A stretch of 64,000 nt of DNA from Gavia stellata (lineage: Eukaryota; Chordata; Aves; Gaviiformes; Gaviidae). Each line of letters opens with the position of its first letter. The stretch's first letter is position 1. The notes beneath the pieces are model-generated. The model saw only the letters and a program-made list of their open reading frames with translations, made no database searches and was not told where the DNA came from. This document shows, one piece after another, positions 9,401 through 18,400 of the stretch. Position numbers and translations under genes: made by a program. The DNA is taken from assembly GCF_030936135.1 (NCBI RefSeq), contig NC_082610.1, positions 19,602,428 to 19,666,427 of the forward strand, in the 5' to 3' direction.

Positions 9401-11322
9401 CGCATAGCACTGAAGTTGTTTCTTTTTCTTATTCGGCCATCTGTAAGTAGTGATATTTGTTAAGTACCACTCTTTCGTAATTCAGGGAGAAAAACGCGGT
9501 TGGCATCTACCCAGCAATACAACGATGCAGTATAAGCCAGCTAACTAGAAACAACGCTAATGAGGTCATTTAGTACGTAGGGATTTACAGTTTAAGCAAG
9601 GAATGTTGTCTCACTTCCTTAAGTATTTTTTTTTAAAAACCAGACATCAATGCTGCAGATTTGGGGAGCTTTTTTGTTGCTGTTTTGGGGTGTTGGTTGG
9701 TTTTTTTTTTCCTTTAAGGATGGAAAAGGTCAGTTAGACTACAAATGCCTGTTTTCAAATAGCCAAGACAGCACAATAAGAAATTTATCTCACCTAAATA
9801 CATAATGTCACTTCAGTTGTCTCACATATTCTCCTAATAGTGCAATTCAGGGATGTTTTCTAGTTACAAGTGTGCTGTCTCAGTCTGTGCAGTTCAGCTT
9901 GCTCGTTAGGAGACTATTCAGACAGGGAATTAAGGCTTCAATAAAACTAAACTCGCTGCTGCAGCACTACAGAGTTCACAGTTATTTGGGAAAAAAAATT
10001 GAAATTGTTACATTCCCAACGATCCAAGCAAATAGAATGTTCAAGAATAGGAAAGCAATGAAGGGGTTTGTTTTTGCAGTAACTAATTTAAATTAATCCT
10101 GAAGCTAAAAGCTATCCCCTTCAAAGCGAGTTCAGATGTCCCCCAGCATTTTGAAAGCTGATTGACTTTGTATCTTGCAAGTTTTCAAAAGGGCTGTGAA
10201 GCCTGGAGGAAGATTTTCAGAGTTATTAAGGTTCATCACAATCACTAAGAAAGTCGTGGTTAAAAATCAGTTTTGTTTTAGTTGAAACCAAGCAGACTTT
10301 TCTCCCCTTTACAGAGATTTTTACAAAAATATTTTTTCCCATAAATCTCTTGTATAAATGTAGGCTAGAATTCAGCCATGGGAACAACTTCCCACTGACT
10401 AAAAAGAAAAAAAAAAAGATAGGAGCAAGTCCACGGTCAGAAAAGCAACAGTATAACATAACCACAGTACTATCAGAAGAGAATCTAAATCTCACCTACT
10501 TATTCAAGCTTTCACTTCCCCAACCTGTGCTTTATTCCTGTTAGTTCAGCACGATACGTGCAAGTCTACTACCGCGTTGTTAACTGACCTCACAGCCCAG
10601 GGCTGACATCGTGCAGTCACCAGCTCAGACGCTGGTGTAACAGGTCAGAGGAAGGAAGGGATTTTTCCTCCTCCATGAACCGTGCAAAAGGAACATGCAC
10701 AATTTAGCATCTCTTAACAGATCATACCAGAGACCTTCTGTATCCTGTAAGTAGTCCAGTGCACAGCTTTAAAAAAATGTAATTAAATATATAGTTACTT
10801 CATGATTTTCAAAGTGCAAAAGGAGAATGGGGAAATCAAATCCTGTTAGTTTTCCAGTGAGGTCTGAGGCCTAGGAGCTATAAGCCCTTTGAAAATTACA
10901 TCTTAAAAAGGCAGGCAGCAGCTCCGTACACCTGAACTCCCGCAGGACTCATCCTGATTGCTTAAAAGAGTCAATTGCTGCAGTTTGTAGTTCTGTAGCT
11001 GACAGAACAGGTGAAGAGTTGTGCTCTTTCCCCTAAACATTCCCCCATAAGAAAAAAAGTATTAAAATGTTCAAATACTTCACAAGATGTCAGCCTGAAA
11101 TGCTGTATACAAATCCTAACTGATCCTCCCTCTCTTCCAAACAGGCTGAATGTTGAGAAGATGACGGTCACCACAGCGTGCGGCTGCTGTCGGCCACTTC
11201 AGCTTCTTAAGAAGGAATTCCAGCTACCATGCCAAGACCCAGATAACCCTGGAAAAAGGCTCATTACAGAAATAATTGTATTTAGGGGCTGTGTTTGTGA
11301 CTTTGACAGTTGCATACACTAG
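1..11322 (+). CDS. MUC6: MUC6-like gel-forming mucin, 3' part (joined exons, 5' end outside window)
   Basis: Secreted oligomeric mucin; O-glycosylated PTS regions give the mucus gel its bulk and the C-terminal cystine knot makes disulfide dimers in the ER. In birds MUC6 is the beta-ovomucin subunit of egg white (established knowledge). Seen here: coding exons at 1-404, 1347-1784, 2299-2730, 3652-4083, 4634-5062, 5617-6213, 9279-9381 and 11145-11322. All PTS exons are phase 1-1, so any number can be joined in frame. All junctions are GT-AG and no frameshift or stop breaks the chain. The terminal domain carries 11 cysteines and an NVT glycosylation sequon. Calling it MUC6 rather than MUC2/5AC/5B rests on the cystine knot following the PTS exons directly, with no D4 or VWC exons, and on the tail-to-tail position with AP2A2. 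The N-terminal VWD domains must lie to the left of base 1. Confidence 0.9.
405..1346 (+). repeat. Long-class mucin intron, copy 1 (partner 2731-3651)
   Basis: This 942-nt intron is matched almost base for base by 2731-3651, about 95% by eye. The main length difference is 22 extra bases at about 1137-1158, flanked by GACTGG repeats. The open reading frame continues past the donor to a TAG near 635, but the donor and acceptor are strong, so I read it as intron. Confidence 0.85.
1347..1784 (+). CDS. MUC6: MUC6 PTS exon, copy 2
   Basis: 146 codons between a ccgcag acceptor and a gtaagg donor, phase 1-1. It begins AFTHKKTVPHIVLPLTTQ and ends SSSHPG. It contains the family-wide blocks TRTSPSPSSTPAPSS, RLPSVATST and KESPAPESSAPSTAKTT. 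There is no cysteine, so it is expected to be an extended O-glycosylated rod. Confidence 0.92.
1785..2298 (+). repeat. Short-class mucin intron, copy 1
   Basis: 514 nt, donor gtaagg and acceptor ccctgcag. Its body matches the introns at 4084-4633 and 5063-5616 and differs from the long class, although the first ~70 bases and the polypyrimidine end are recognisably related in all five introns. I see no other gene in it. Confidence 0.8.
2299..2730 (+). CDS. MUC6: MUC6 PTS exon, copy 3
   Basis: 144 codons, acceptor ccctgcag, donor gtaaag, phase 1-1. Compared with copy 2 it lacks QPS in the SVSS segment and has one extra residue in KKTTMPHIV. It ends SSSHPG like copies 1, 2 and 5. Confidence 0.92.
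2731..3651 (+). repeat. Long-class mucin intron, copy 2 (partner 405-1346)
   Basis: This 921-nt near-copy of the first long-class intron carries scattered single-base differences and lacks the 22-base segment. Its donor is gtaaag and its acceptor is cttcag. The reading frame stays open for about 78 codons after the donor, as in the partner copy. Confidence 0.85.
3652..4083 (+). CDS. MUC6: MUC6 PTS exon, copy 4
   Basis: 144 codons, phase 1-1, donor gtaagt. This is the most diverged of the full-length copies: ASTFAST replaces ATTSAST near the start, and the end reads VSTTLMTSLRPG instead of VSSTWMSSSHPG. It lacks QPS. Confidence 0.92.
4084..4633 (+). repeat. Short-class mucin intron, copy 2
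   Basis: 550 nt. It shares its body with 1785-2298 and 5063-5616, and its 3' end (ccttgccctcatcc near 4590) matches the first short-class copy. No coding content. Confidence 0.8.
4634..5062 (+). CDS. MUC6: MUC6 PTS exon, copy 5
   Basis: 143 codons, phase 1-1, acceptor ccccacag, donor gtaagg. It has lost the four-residue SAST piece and keeps QPS. Near the end KTTPLPSP is replaced by KSSTWLPSS. Otherwise it is nearly the same as copies 1-3. Confidence 0.92.
5063..5616 (+). repeat. Chimeric mucin intron (short-class body, long-class 3' end)
   Basis: From the donor to about 5510 it matches the short class. From about 5540 to the acceptor, the segment containing agggcttctacccacctcc matches the 3' end of the long-class introns (about 3571-3651), not the 3' end of the other short-class copies. 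This marks a recombination or conversion junction near 5520-5545. Confidence 0.75.
5617..6213 (+). CDS. MUC6: MUC6 last PTS exon, copy 6 with unique tail
   Basis: 199 codons, acceptor ctgcag, donor gtaaag, phase 1-1. The first ~75 codons are the repeat unit (AFTHKKTTVPHIV to TSTVSSALAPTTSP). The rest is unique Ser/Thr-rich sequence with a more A/T-rich third codon position, ending LTVPQ plus one base. No cysteine. Confidence 0.92.
6214..9278 (+). other. MUC6 intron before the cystine-knot exons
   Basis: 3.07 kb, donor gtaaag and acceptor ttgacag. Phase 1 on both sides lets 6213 join 9279 directly. Several short open frames occur (for example 7433-7663 and 8082-8417), but none has mucin-like sequence, recognisable domains or good splice sites, and I see no further exon or mobile element. 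Confidence 0.7.
9279..9381 (+). CDS. MUC6: MUC6 cystine-knot exon A
   Basis: 103 nt. It enters in phase 1 (E-R-C-R-E-L) and leaves in phase 2 at gtaagg. It encodes the first half of the C-terminal cystine knot: ERCRELEYEEKITYKGC followed by STNVTLSRCEGSC. This is the typical TYKGC / NVT / RCEGxC pattern of gel-forming mucins, with four cysteines and one N-glycosylation sequon. Confidence 0.95.
9382..11144 (+). other. MUC6 last intron
   Basis: 1.76 kb of A/T-rich sequence, donor gtaagg and acceptor ccaaacag. It includes short T- and A-runs (for example near 9699-9712 and 10404-10417). I see no gene or clear repeat family in it. Confidence 0.75.
11145..11322 (+). CDS. MUC6: MUC6 terminal coding exon (cystine-knot exon B, stop TAG)
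   Basis: 178 nt to the stop. It completes Lys at the junction and continues LNVEKMTVTTACGCCRPLQ, then LPCQDPDNPGKR, then FRGCVCDFDSCIH. Seven more cysteines bring the knot to 11, including the ACGCC cluster and the closing CVC...C motif. The cystine knot dimerises the mucin through an inter-chain disulfide (known for the family). Confidence 0.95.
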
Positions 11323-11720
11323 CCAGACCTCCAGCTGGCCTCAGATGCCGTGGTTTGGGTTTGTGTTTTTTTTTTTTTTTTAATTAAACACCGATCACAA
11401 ATTCATACTTCCACAGTAACTGCTCATTGCTGGGAGCTCTCTTGGATTGATTATACAGGCTAGCCTTGCGGTGAGGCTTCCTCAGCAGCTACCTGGAGCG
11501 TCAATGAAGTTAACAGATAAATTATTCCTGATCGGGAGCGGGTTGGGGGGTGCAGGGGGGGAAAAAGAATGGGCAGGGTGGGTGGCGGGAGGGAATACTA
11601 CGTCATACCATCTGGCCTTGCTCAGGGTGATATTTAACCAGAGGCTAAAAAAACGGCCCATGCACTGTGCAATAACAGAAATTTGACTTTCAAATAAAGT
11701 AGAAGGAATTGAATTTGCTA
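11323..11720 (+). other. MUC6: MUC6 3' UTR (probable extent)
   Basis: Begins after the TAG. It contains a long T-run near 11365-11381 and an AATTAAA just after it. The canonical AATAAA about 370 nt past the stop is the likely 3' end signal. Confidence 0.6.
11693..11698 (+). terminator. Candidate MUC6 polyadenylation signal AATAAA
   Basis: The first canonical AATAAA on the plus strand after the MUC6 stop codon. A weaker AATTAAA lies near 11381. The exact cleavage site cannot be seen from sequence. Confidence 0.6.
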
Positions 11721-12760
11721 ACTGATTTCTCATTATTTGACCAAGTATTTAGCTGAAAATAGTCTGCTAGGTTCACTACAGTTGAACTAGGACCGGTGGA
11801 ATAGCCCATTACTTCACCGGGAGAAGAGACAACTGAGGTGACCTGTTGCCTTTCCTTTGAAAGTGGACACAGCACTTGTGCTTGTCACCCCCCCAGCTGC
11901 TGTCAGGGCGCAAGGTGCCACCTGAACCAAAAGCTAATTGTGAGGTTTCTACATCTACCCTTCACGTGGTGGGGTATTTCTAGAGACATCAATAACGCAG
12001 ACACATAGCATTTTCTCTGTAAGAAATCAAAGACCATATGTGTCTAATGGGACACAGGTAGTTCACTCACAAGCGATTTCTACTTGCTGCTAGTAGAGCG
12101 TATTCTTTACTACTTTGCAATTCATTTAAGAAAAAGTTGTATGAATGCACAAAAGCCCATAGCGCCCAGGTATTTTTTCTTTTAGCAAGTTTTAGAGAAG
12201 TACTAAGAATCTGAAGCATACATTTAAAGCTCGAGTGAGGTTATTTAGCAGTTTAGATACTCTTTTACAGCAACATCAACTTTTTTTTTTTTTACAAGTC
12301 CTGCCTGTAATTCAGGTGTGCGCTTCATAGCCCCAACCCTACCCCACCGCTACACCAGTTTACTGCAGCATGTACTGTCCATAGACTTATTGTTGATAAA
12401 CACTATAGGAAGAAAGGTTTTACATCAAGGTTTTGTTTTGTTGTTTTGTTTTTTTGAGGTTTTTTTGTTTGTTTGTTTTTTGGGTTTTTTTTTGTGGATT
12501 TTTTTTTTTTAAAATACACAGCAGAGTATTTGTAACACGTGACCAAACACACCAACAAAAAAGCCATAAGCAAACTCACTGGGGGCACTGAGATCTGCAG
12601 GCCAGGCAAGACTCAACTGAACACAACCCACCAGTAGTTTGCAGAAAAGAATTTACCATTACACATCGATTGTTGTTCCATAACAACCATTCCATGCAAG
12701 TATTCTTTACACTTCCATGCTCCCAGACAAAAAAGGACAGTTTGATTACTGTTCTAATCC
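11721..12760. other. Gap between the convergent MUC6 and AP2A2 3' ends
   Basis: About 1 kb with no gene on either strand. Its only marked feature is the T-rich low-complexity stretch at 12431-12510. If AP2A2 uses a more proximal poly(A) site the gap is longer. Confidence 0.5.
12431..12510. repeat. T-rich low-complexity tract
   Basis: Eighty bases made mostly of T runs broken by single G or C residues (TTTTG, TTTG patterns). It could be a decayed poly(A) tail read on the minus strand, but nothing next to it looks like a retroposon body. Confidence 0.8.
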
Positions 12761-12766
12761 TTTATT
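12761..12766 (-). terminator. Candidate distal AP2A2 polyadenylation signal
   Basis: TTTATT on the plus strand, AATAAA in the AP2A2 sense, about 2.59 kb past the stop. A T-rich segment follows in the transcribed direction (12715-12735 read on the minus strand), which fits a downstream element. Confidence 0.35.
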
Positions 12767-13379
12767 TAATCTTAATATGTTCTTCTGATGAATATAGTCT
12801 AATATATAGTCTTCTATATGAAAATTCTCCACTTAATTTGACAGAACTTTGTTTTATACAAATAAGACAATCACCATAAATGTAACATACTGGAGTGTAG
12901 GTCAAGAATGAACATACGCTACCTGTTTTGCTATTCAGTTATTTTCACATGTCAATGCCTGAAAATACTGTACTTAAAAACAATAACACTGTTTACTGCA
13001 GAAATTAACTTTGTCTGCTTGACAGGATACACCACTTTGGTAAGTTAACCATCATTCACAAGAAAATAATCAAGTATTTGTCCTTAATTTGTTCACTTTT
13101 CTGCTCATGGCTTCACTGAGCTGACATGTAATACATAGTGTGAACAGTCTTAAGCTTAACACAGTCACCACTGAAAAGACATTTTCCCTTACCCCCCTCC
13201 TTCCCACATTTTGATGCACATTTTAGCACAGTTTGAACCAAAGCAAAGTGAACTAAAGTAGTGCAGTGTCTCAAGGTGTCCTTTAATGAGGGCACAGAAC
13301 ATTTTCAGGGGGACAGGTATACAACAGGATTTGGAAAGAATGAAATAGAAGCTCCTCCCCTGTCTTAGCTAAGACTCCC

Positions 13380-13385
13380 TTTATT
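13380..13385 (-). terminator. Candidate proximal AP2A2 polyadenylation signal
   Basis: AATAAA in the AP2A2 sense about 1.97 kb past the stop codon. Without transcript ends I cannot choose between this, 13946-13951 and the distal site. Confidence 0.35.
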
Positions 13386-15355
13386 TCAGCACATCAGATT
13401 TTTAACGCAGCAGCCAACAGCAGGGTTAAGATAACAGGACCAACAGAGAGACACGGCATCCAAAGGATAAAACAGAAGGTAGTCCGTTAGTATTTTGCCA
13501 ACTGCCCAACCTGACTGCAGGAACTGCTCAGGAAGATTTTCAAAGACAATGTTTGTGATCAAAGAATCTCAATTAGCTACCTGAAAGGCCGTAAGAGGGC
13601 CAATTGTTCAAGAGAACTTTTGCAGACAGACCAGGTCTATGGCCAAGTTTTCAGTCGCAACATCCATAGTTACCAGCCATTTCTGGAAAAACAAAACATC
13701 TCCCAAAATCCAAACACCACAGCCAAACCTTTGTTCCTCGTTTTTCACATGCACCCAAGTAGGATCACTAGCCTTCAACCAAACTGAATTATTATCACCC
13801 AGTTCCATCACTTAATGCAAAGCACTGAAGAAAAAAAGCAAGGCACACTCAAGCACGTAGAATCCTGTCCCCTGCTGTGCACTGGGCAGCATGACAGGAG
13901 CCTCATTTAGATGTTTTTTCAACGCCATCACTATCACTCAAAACCTTTATTTCATGGGCATACTTGGCTGTATGTGTTGTGAGACACCAGTCCCAGGCTT
14001 CCTTTAAATAACCTCGAGGAAATCTTGCTCTGAGGTTCACTTCTCACGTCAGCAGCAGCTGACTGCGTTCATTGTGACCTGTCATACTCGCTGACGACTG
14101 CCCGCAGTTTCTAACTGCGCTACCTCACCTGCTTTGTTTTAGCAGCCTTTGTTGCATCTCAAGGCTTGAAGAGTGTGAGCCAAAGTTGTGTCCACTTACT
14201 TCAGCAAACTCTTTGCAGCTTCTCTACAGATGTGGAATGAGTTACAAAGGCTTTGGTTCTAAAAACCACTATAAAAGCTGAACATTTTTGGGCCTTTGAC
14301 TCTCGGTCTCAACACAAGTCTTCTACACCACGTTGGATATTTTTACCACCACTGACAGACAGGAAACTGTTCAGATATCAGTTATTCAGCTTCTTGAGTT
14401 TTAACATTACTGTACACTGGGGAAAAAATATTGTTTAAAATTACATTTTCATCTAAAAGAGTGCACGCCTCGTGGCCCTTCAAGGGCCCATCTCTTCCCA
14501 CTTCTCCTTTTATACAACACCGGACTCTGCAGTTAGTTATATCATTAGGACTATTACTTGCTAAGTCTGATAGGAAACAGAAAAAACACAGAACAGAATA
14601 TTTAACTTCAGTTTGACTGACAATGAACAAGCATGTACTCATTCACCACCTACCAGAGAAGCTCACCTCATTATTTGAGATAAGCAGAAAGATTAAGAAC
14701 AGCTTTTGTGTTCAATCCACTTTCCAAAGATCAGAAAACATTAAGTTGTAAAGGATTACAAGATTAATACTTTAAGACTCTGGTCCTGTGGCATTTTTCA
14801 AATATAAAGATTGGTGACACTCAACATAAATGTTCACTTGAATCAGATTCAAACACACCTTGGAATCTGCCTTTCCATCCTGTACAAGACTTGTGGCAAT
14901 GTTCAACTTTACAAAGTTTTGACTCTACAGTAACATCTGAATTAACCTTACTGAGCAGCACTACATTGGTTTCTTTCAGCTCAGAGCAGAGGGAGTACCT
15001 GTTAAAGGCGCTAAGGCAGAAAGTTACTAGCCGTTTCCAGTTGAAATCCTCGGTTACCACACCTAAATCAACTTCCCTTTAACAAGTTTAAAAGCCTGAC
15101 CTCTGCAAAAAAAAGGAGCACAAGACAGCCCTCCCACCCTTCGTGTAACATGCTAAAAGCCATTTTTAATGTAAAAAGTCACTTCCCTGTACTGTACATT
15201 TTATAGTCTTAATTTCAAACAAGGGTCAAGTCCTATTAAGGCAGGGAGCTGGTATTGGTTAACATTGCAGTACTCAGACAGTGATGTACAAGACATTTAT
15301 TTGCAGTATGATGACAGTGATATAAGTGGAAAAACCAAAACTGACATGGTTAATA

Positions 15356-15433
15356 TTAAAACTGCTCTGACAGCAATTCACATAATCTCTGAGATACAGC
15401 TTCTTTACTCGTTCGTAGTGTGAGCCTATACAT
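15356..15433 (-). CDS. AP2A2: AP2A2 coding exon 22 (stop codon)
   Basis: 78 nt, acceptor tttcag. Encodes [25 protein letters not shown] and TAA, residues 915-939. The only obvious difference from the mammalian C-terminus is Glu in LSEQF. Confidence 0.97.
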   Translation of the reverse strand: MYRLTLRTSKEAVSQRLCELLSEQF

Positions 15434-18400
15434 CTGAAAAAGAACATAAGATATTATTTACTTTTTAAAGACAGTTTGGCGTTAAATGAATGCACAGTCA
15501 ACTAGTGATAGCTACCAGTTACCTCTTAGTTGTTTTGTTAGATTTGGCAGGAAAGAGACCTCAAGTTAAAACATTCAGAGGCAGCCAGCCACTGAGTAAT
15601 ACAGCTCTTCCAAGCCATAGGCTGGAGTACATCTTCAAACCCTTGTTGAGAGTTACCATTGTTCTAATATTTCTAGGCTTTAACAGCAAGGTGTTGTCCA
15701 AAATTTTTCTTTAAGAGAAGTAAATATTGTGGGTAAGTCTGAAGACTCTCTACCACCACTTCTTCAGAAAACAGGAGACTTGCCACCAAAAACTTATTTT
15801 TAGTCCTCAGTTAACTTTGATAAAACCTCTATCAACATGCTTGAGGAAAAAATATTCTTAACGTTGTGCTTGTTTGCTTATGTTTTCTCTTTTAGCCAAT
15901 CATTCTTTTATTAATTTAAAAAGGGAATTATACTTAATCTCATCCAAGATGCACAAAACAGAAACATTAAATGTTTCCAACCTTCGAGAGAAGGTGAGAC
16001 TCCATGGACAGTCTGGAATAATACAATGATCTCTTCAACAGAAAGAGAATTGCTATGAAGAAGCAGCTTACCGAACTGGGCCAAGACCAGCTGCTACAAT
16101 TTAATTTCTTGTTGGAGTCTGCAGTCACAATTAGCTATTGCAACAGTGATTTTAAAGAAATACCTTAAGGAGTTTCAGATACATAGATATTTAGTTCAAA
16201 CAAGAACTTGCATTTAAGCTGTAGATAATTAAACAGATACCTGTGCCTGGAGATTGGGTTCAAGGCGCAGCAAGCATCCAATCTGAGTAGTTTTTGTATG
16301 TATGATACCAGCACCAACAAAGTTAGCAGGATTGGGATCTACCTCCTCAAGCAGGGCTGATCCAAAGCCAATTATCTATGAAAGAAACCCAGAAGATTTA
16401 GATGTGGGGACAGCAGGACACCGATACCAAGTCAACACAAGCACAGCCACCACCAACTAGCAAAACAAGTAGGAGAATAATTTTTATTTGAAGTGTTCAA
16501 GACATTAAAGAACTATCCAATAGCAATTTTATTACAACAAGTTTTTGAAGTGACTGAGTGACCCGGATAATGACCTGTTCCTGAAAAAAAGGTTCTTATC
16601 GAAAACTGAGAAATAAGTTAGATTCAACATAAGTCCCTCCTGGTTTTGATAAAGACATTCCTGTCTTACACTAGTCACTCCTGTTTTGCCTAAGGCAGCC
16701 AGTTCTACAAGAAGTCGCTTGTTTTCTTTCCTAACTAGTAACTCTAGTATAAATTAAGGCTTGAAGTATCTTCCAATTCAATTTTAAGCACTGAATTGGT
16801 GTTTCCTTAAATAGCTTCCAGTTTCCAGCTGCTCTTGAAAACTTATCTAATTCAAGCCACACTGAGAAACAGTCCATTCAACCCAGCACTGCACAGACAT
16901 ACACTTTAACAGGTTGATCCAATTGCCATTTAAACCAAGATGAACAAAGTTTGCTTATACCACTACCCTTACACTATGAATTGAAAATACCACACTGCCA
17001 CCCACCTTTGCTTTTGTGATCTCTGCGTCCATCGGGTGTTTTGCTTTAAAGATATTCTGAACTTCTTGTTTTGGACTGCAAGGCAAGGCAATACACGTGT
17101 TATACCATGTATTCATGTACAGCATTGTTCAGTAGCAACTAATTATATTGGGAGAGAGTTTACAACTCACAGGATTAAGTATGGGATGATGCACTGCAAC
17201 AGCTACATTCACAATACACCCTTTTTCTTCCCTTGGCCCACCACAAAAGCCCCAAGCCCAAGTATAGACAAAGTCTTACTTGCTCAGTTGCTTCCAACGC
17301 TGAAAAAAGTCTTGAGAAGACATCTCTGTCGGCTGGAAAAATTTATTCAGTGTGATGGGTAATTTTACCGAAAGATTTTGAAATGTTCCGCCATACCTGC
17401 ATATAGAATAGAAAGAACACAGTGTATGCAACAGTGTCAGCGGTCTCTCAGCCTAAATCAAGCATGCAATTGAGGATGAACACTAAGGTGTAATTGTTGA
17501 CAATTAAAATCCATCAACTGCAGATAAATACATTTATCTTAAAAATAACGTTAACAGCAGATTAAAACTGTATTTGCTCTGCTTAGATGGCACAGGAAAG
17601 TGAATTGGAAGAATTTCTAATAAGGATCCCTCAGCTTCAACATAGGTTGTTATCCTTCTAGAGAGCACCCAAAGGATTGAAAAATATATCCCTGTGAAAA
17701 CACACCAGTAAGAACCAGTTTATACTAGAATAACGGAATGTAGCCCAGAAATCAGGATTTCCCAAAGGCTGATGTTGAGTGGACATAACAAGATTCTATT
17801 TTTGGCTGCATGCATTTCCAGTCCAAGTTGTTTGCAGAAATGTTCCTCCTTGGTTTCCAGAAAGGAGAAGTTACTCCTGTCAGGATTTCTTAAGCAAACA
17901 GGAAGACTGCTGTTTTATACGGATAGTGGAAAGAGAAGTCATGGAGACATTTTATCAATAGCTGCGTCTTGTATCAGTTTGGGGTGCTTTTTAAAATCAC
18001 ATTGTTCCAAGTGGATTCCCTACCTTCCCTAGTAGCTTAAAGCTTAGTTAAATCAATTTTTCAAGTAAGTTGTCTACCCAACACAACTTTACGTGTCCAT
18101 ATTCTACACTTCAATCAGAGAACCAGGACAAATGTAACATCTTTCATCTAATTCACTAGCATTTGAATCCTGTGTTTTACCTGAATTGAATGTTCAGGAT
18201 TGGAGCTTCCATAAAGTCTGACACACATTCGATGTTCACAACCTGTTGAACCTGTGCACCTCCATCCACTGTGGGGTCAACAGGTTTTGTCTGAAGATTC
18301 AGGCATAAGAAGTGGTTAAGGAAACTGATCAATGAACTGATAACTTTAAGAAAAGCAAATCCTCCAATAAGCTACGCGAGGAATTAGCATCATGTCCACT

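Larger units (their letters stand above)
12761..15355 (-). other. AP2A2: AP2A2 3' UTR (maximum extent inferred)
   Basis: Minus-strand sequence after the AP2A2 stop with no convincing coding frame. AATAAA signals in the minus sense occur at 15296-15301 (probably too close to the stop), 13946-13951, 13380-13385 and 12761-12766, so alternative 3' ends of about 1.4, 2.0 and 2.6 kb are possible. Confidence 0.45.

Noticed and set aside
18181..18290. A shorter AP2A2 exon 18 starting after CTTCAG at 18291-18296.
   Set aside because: It would delete conserved LNLQ codons, and from exon 17 no GT donor gives a compatible phase. The U12-type boundary at 18304 keeps frame and length.
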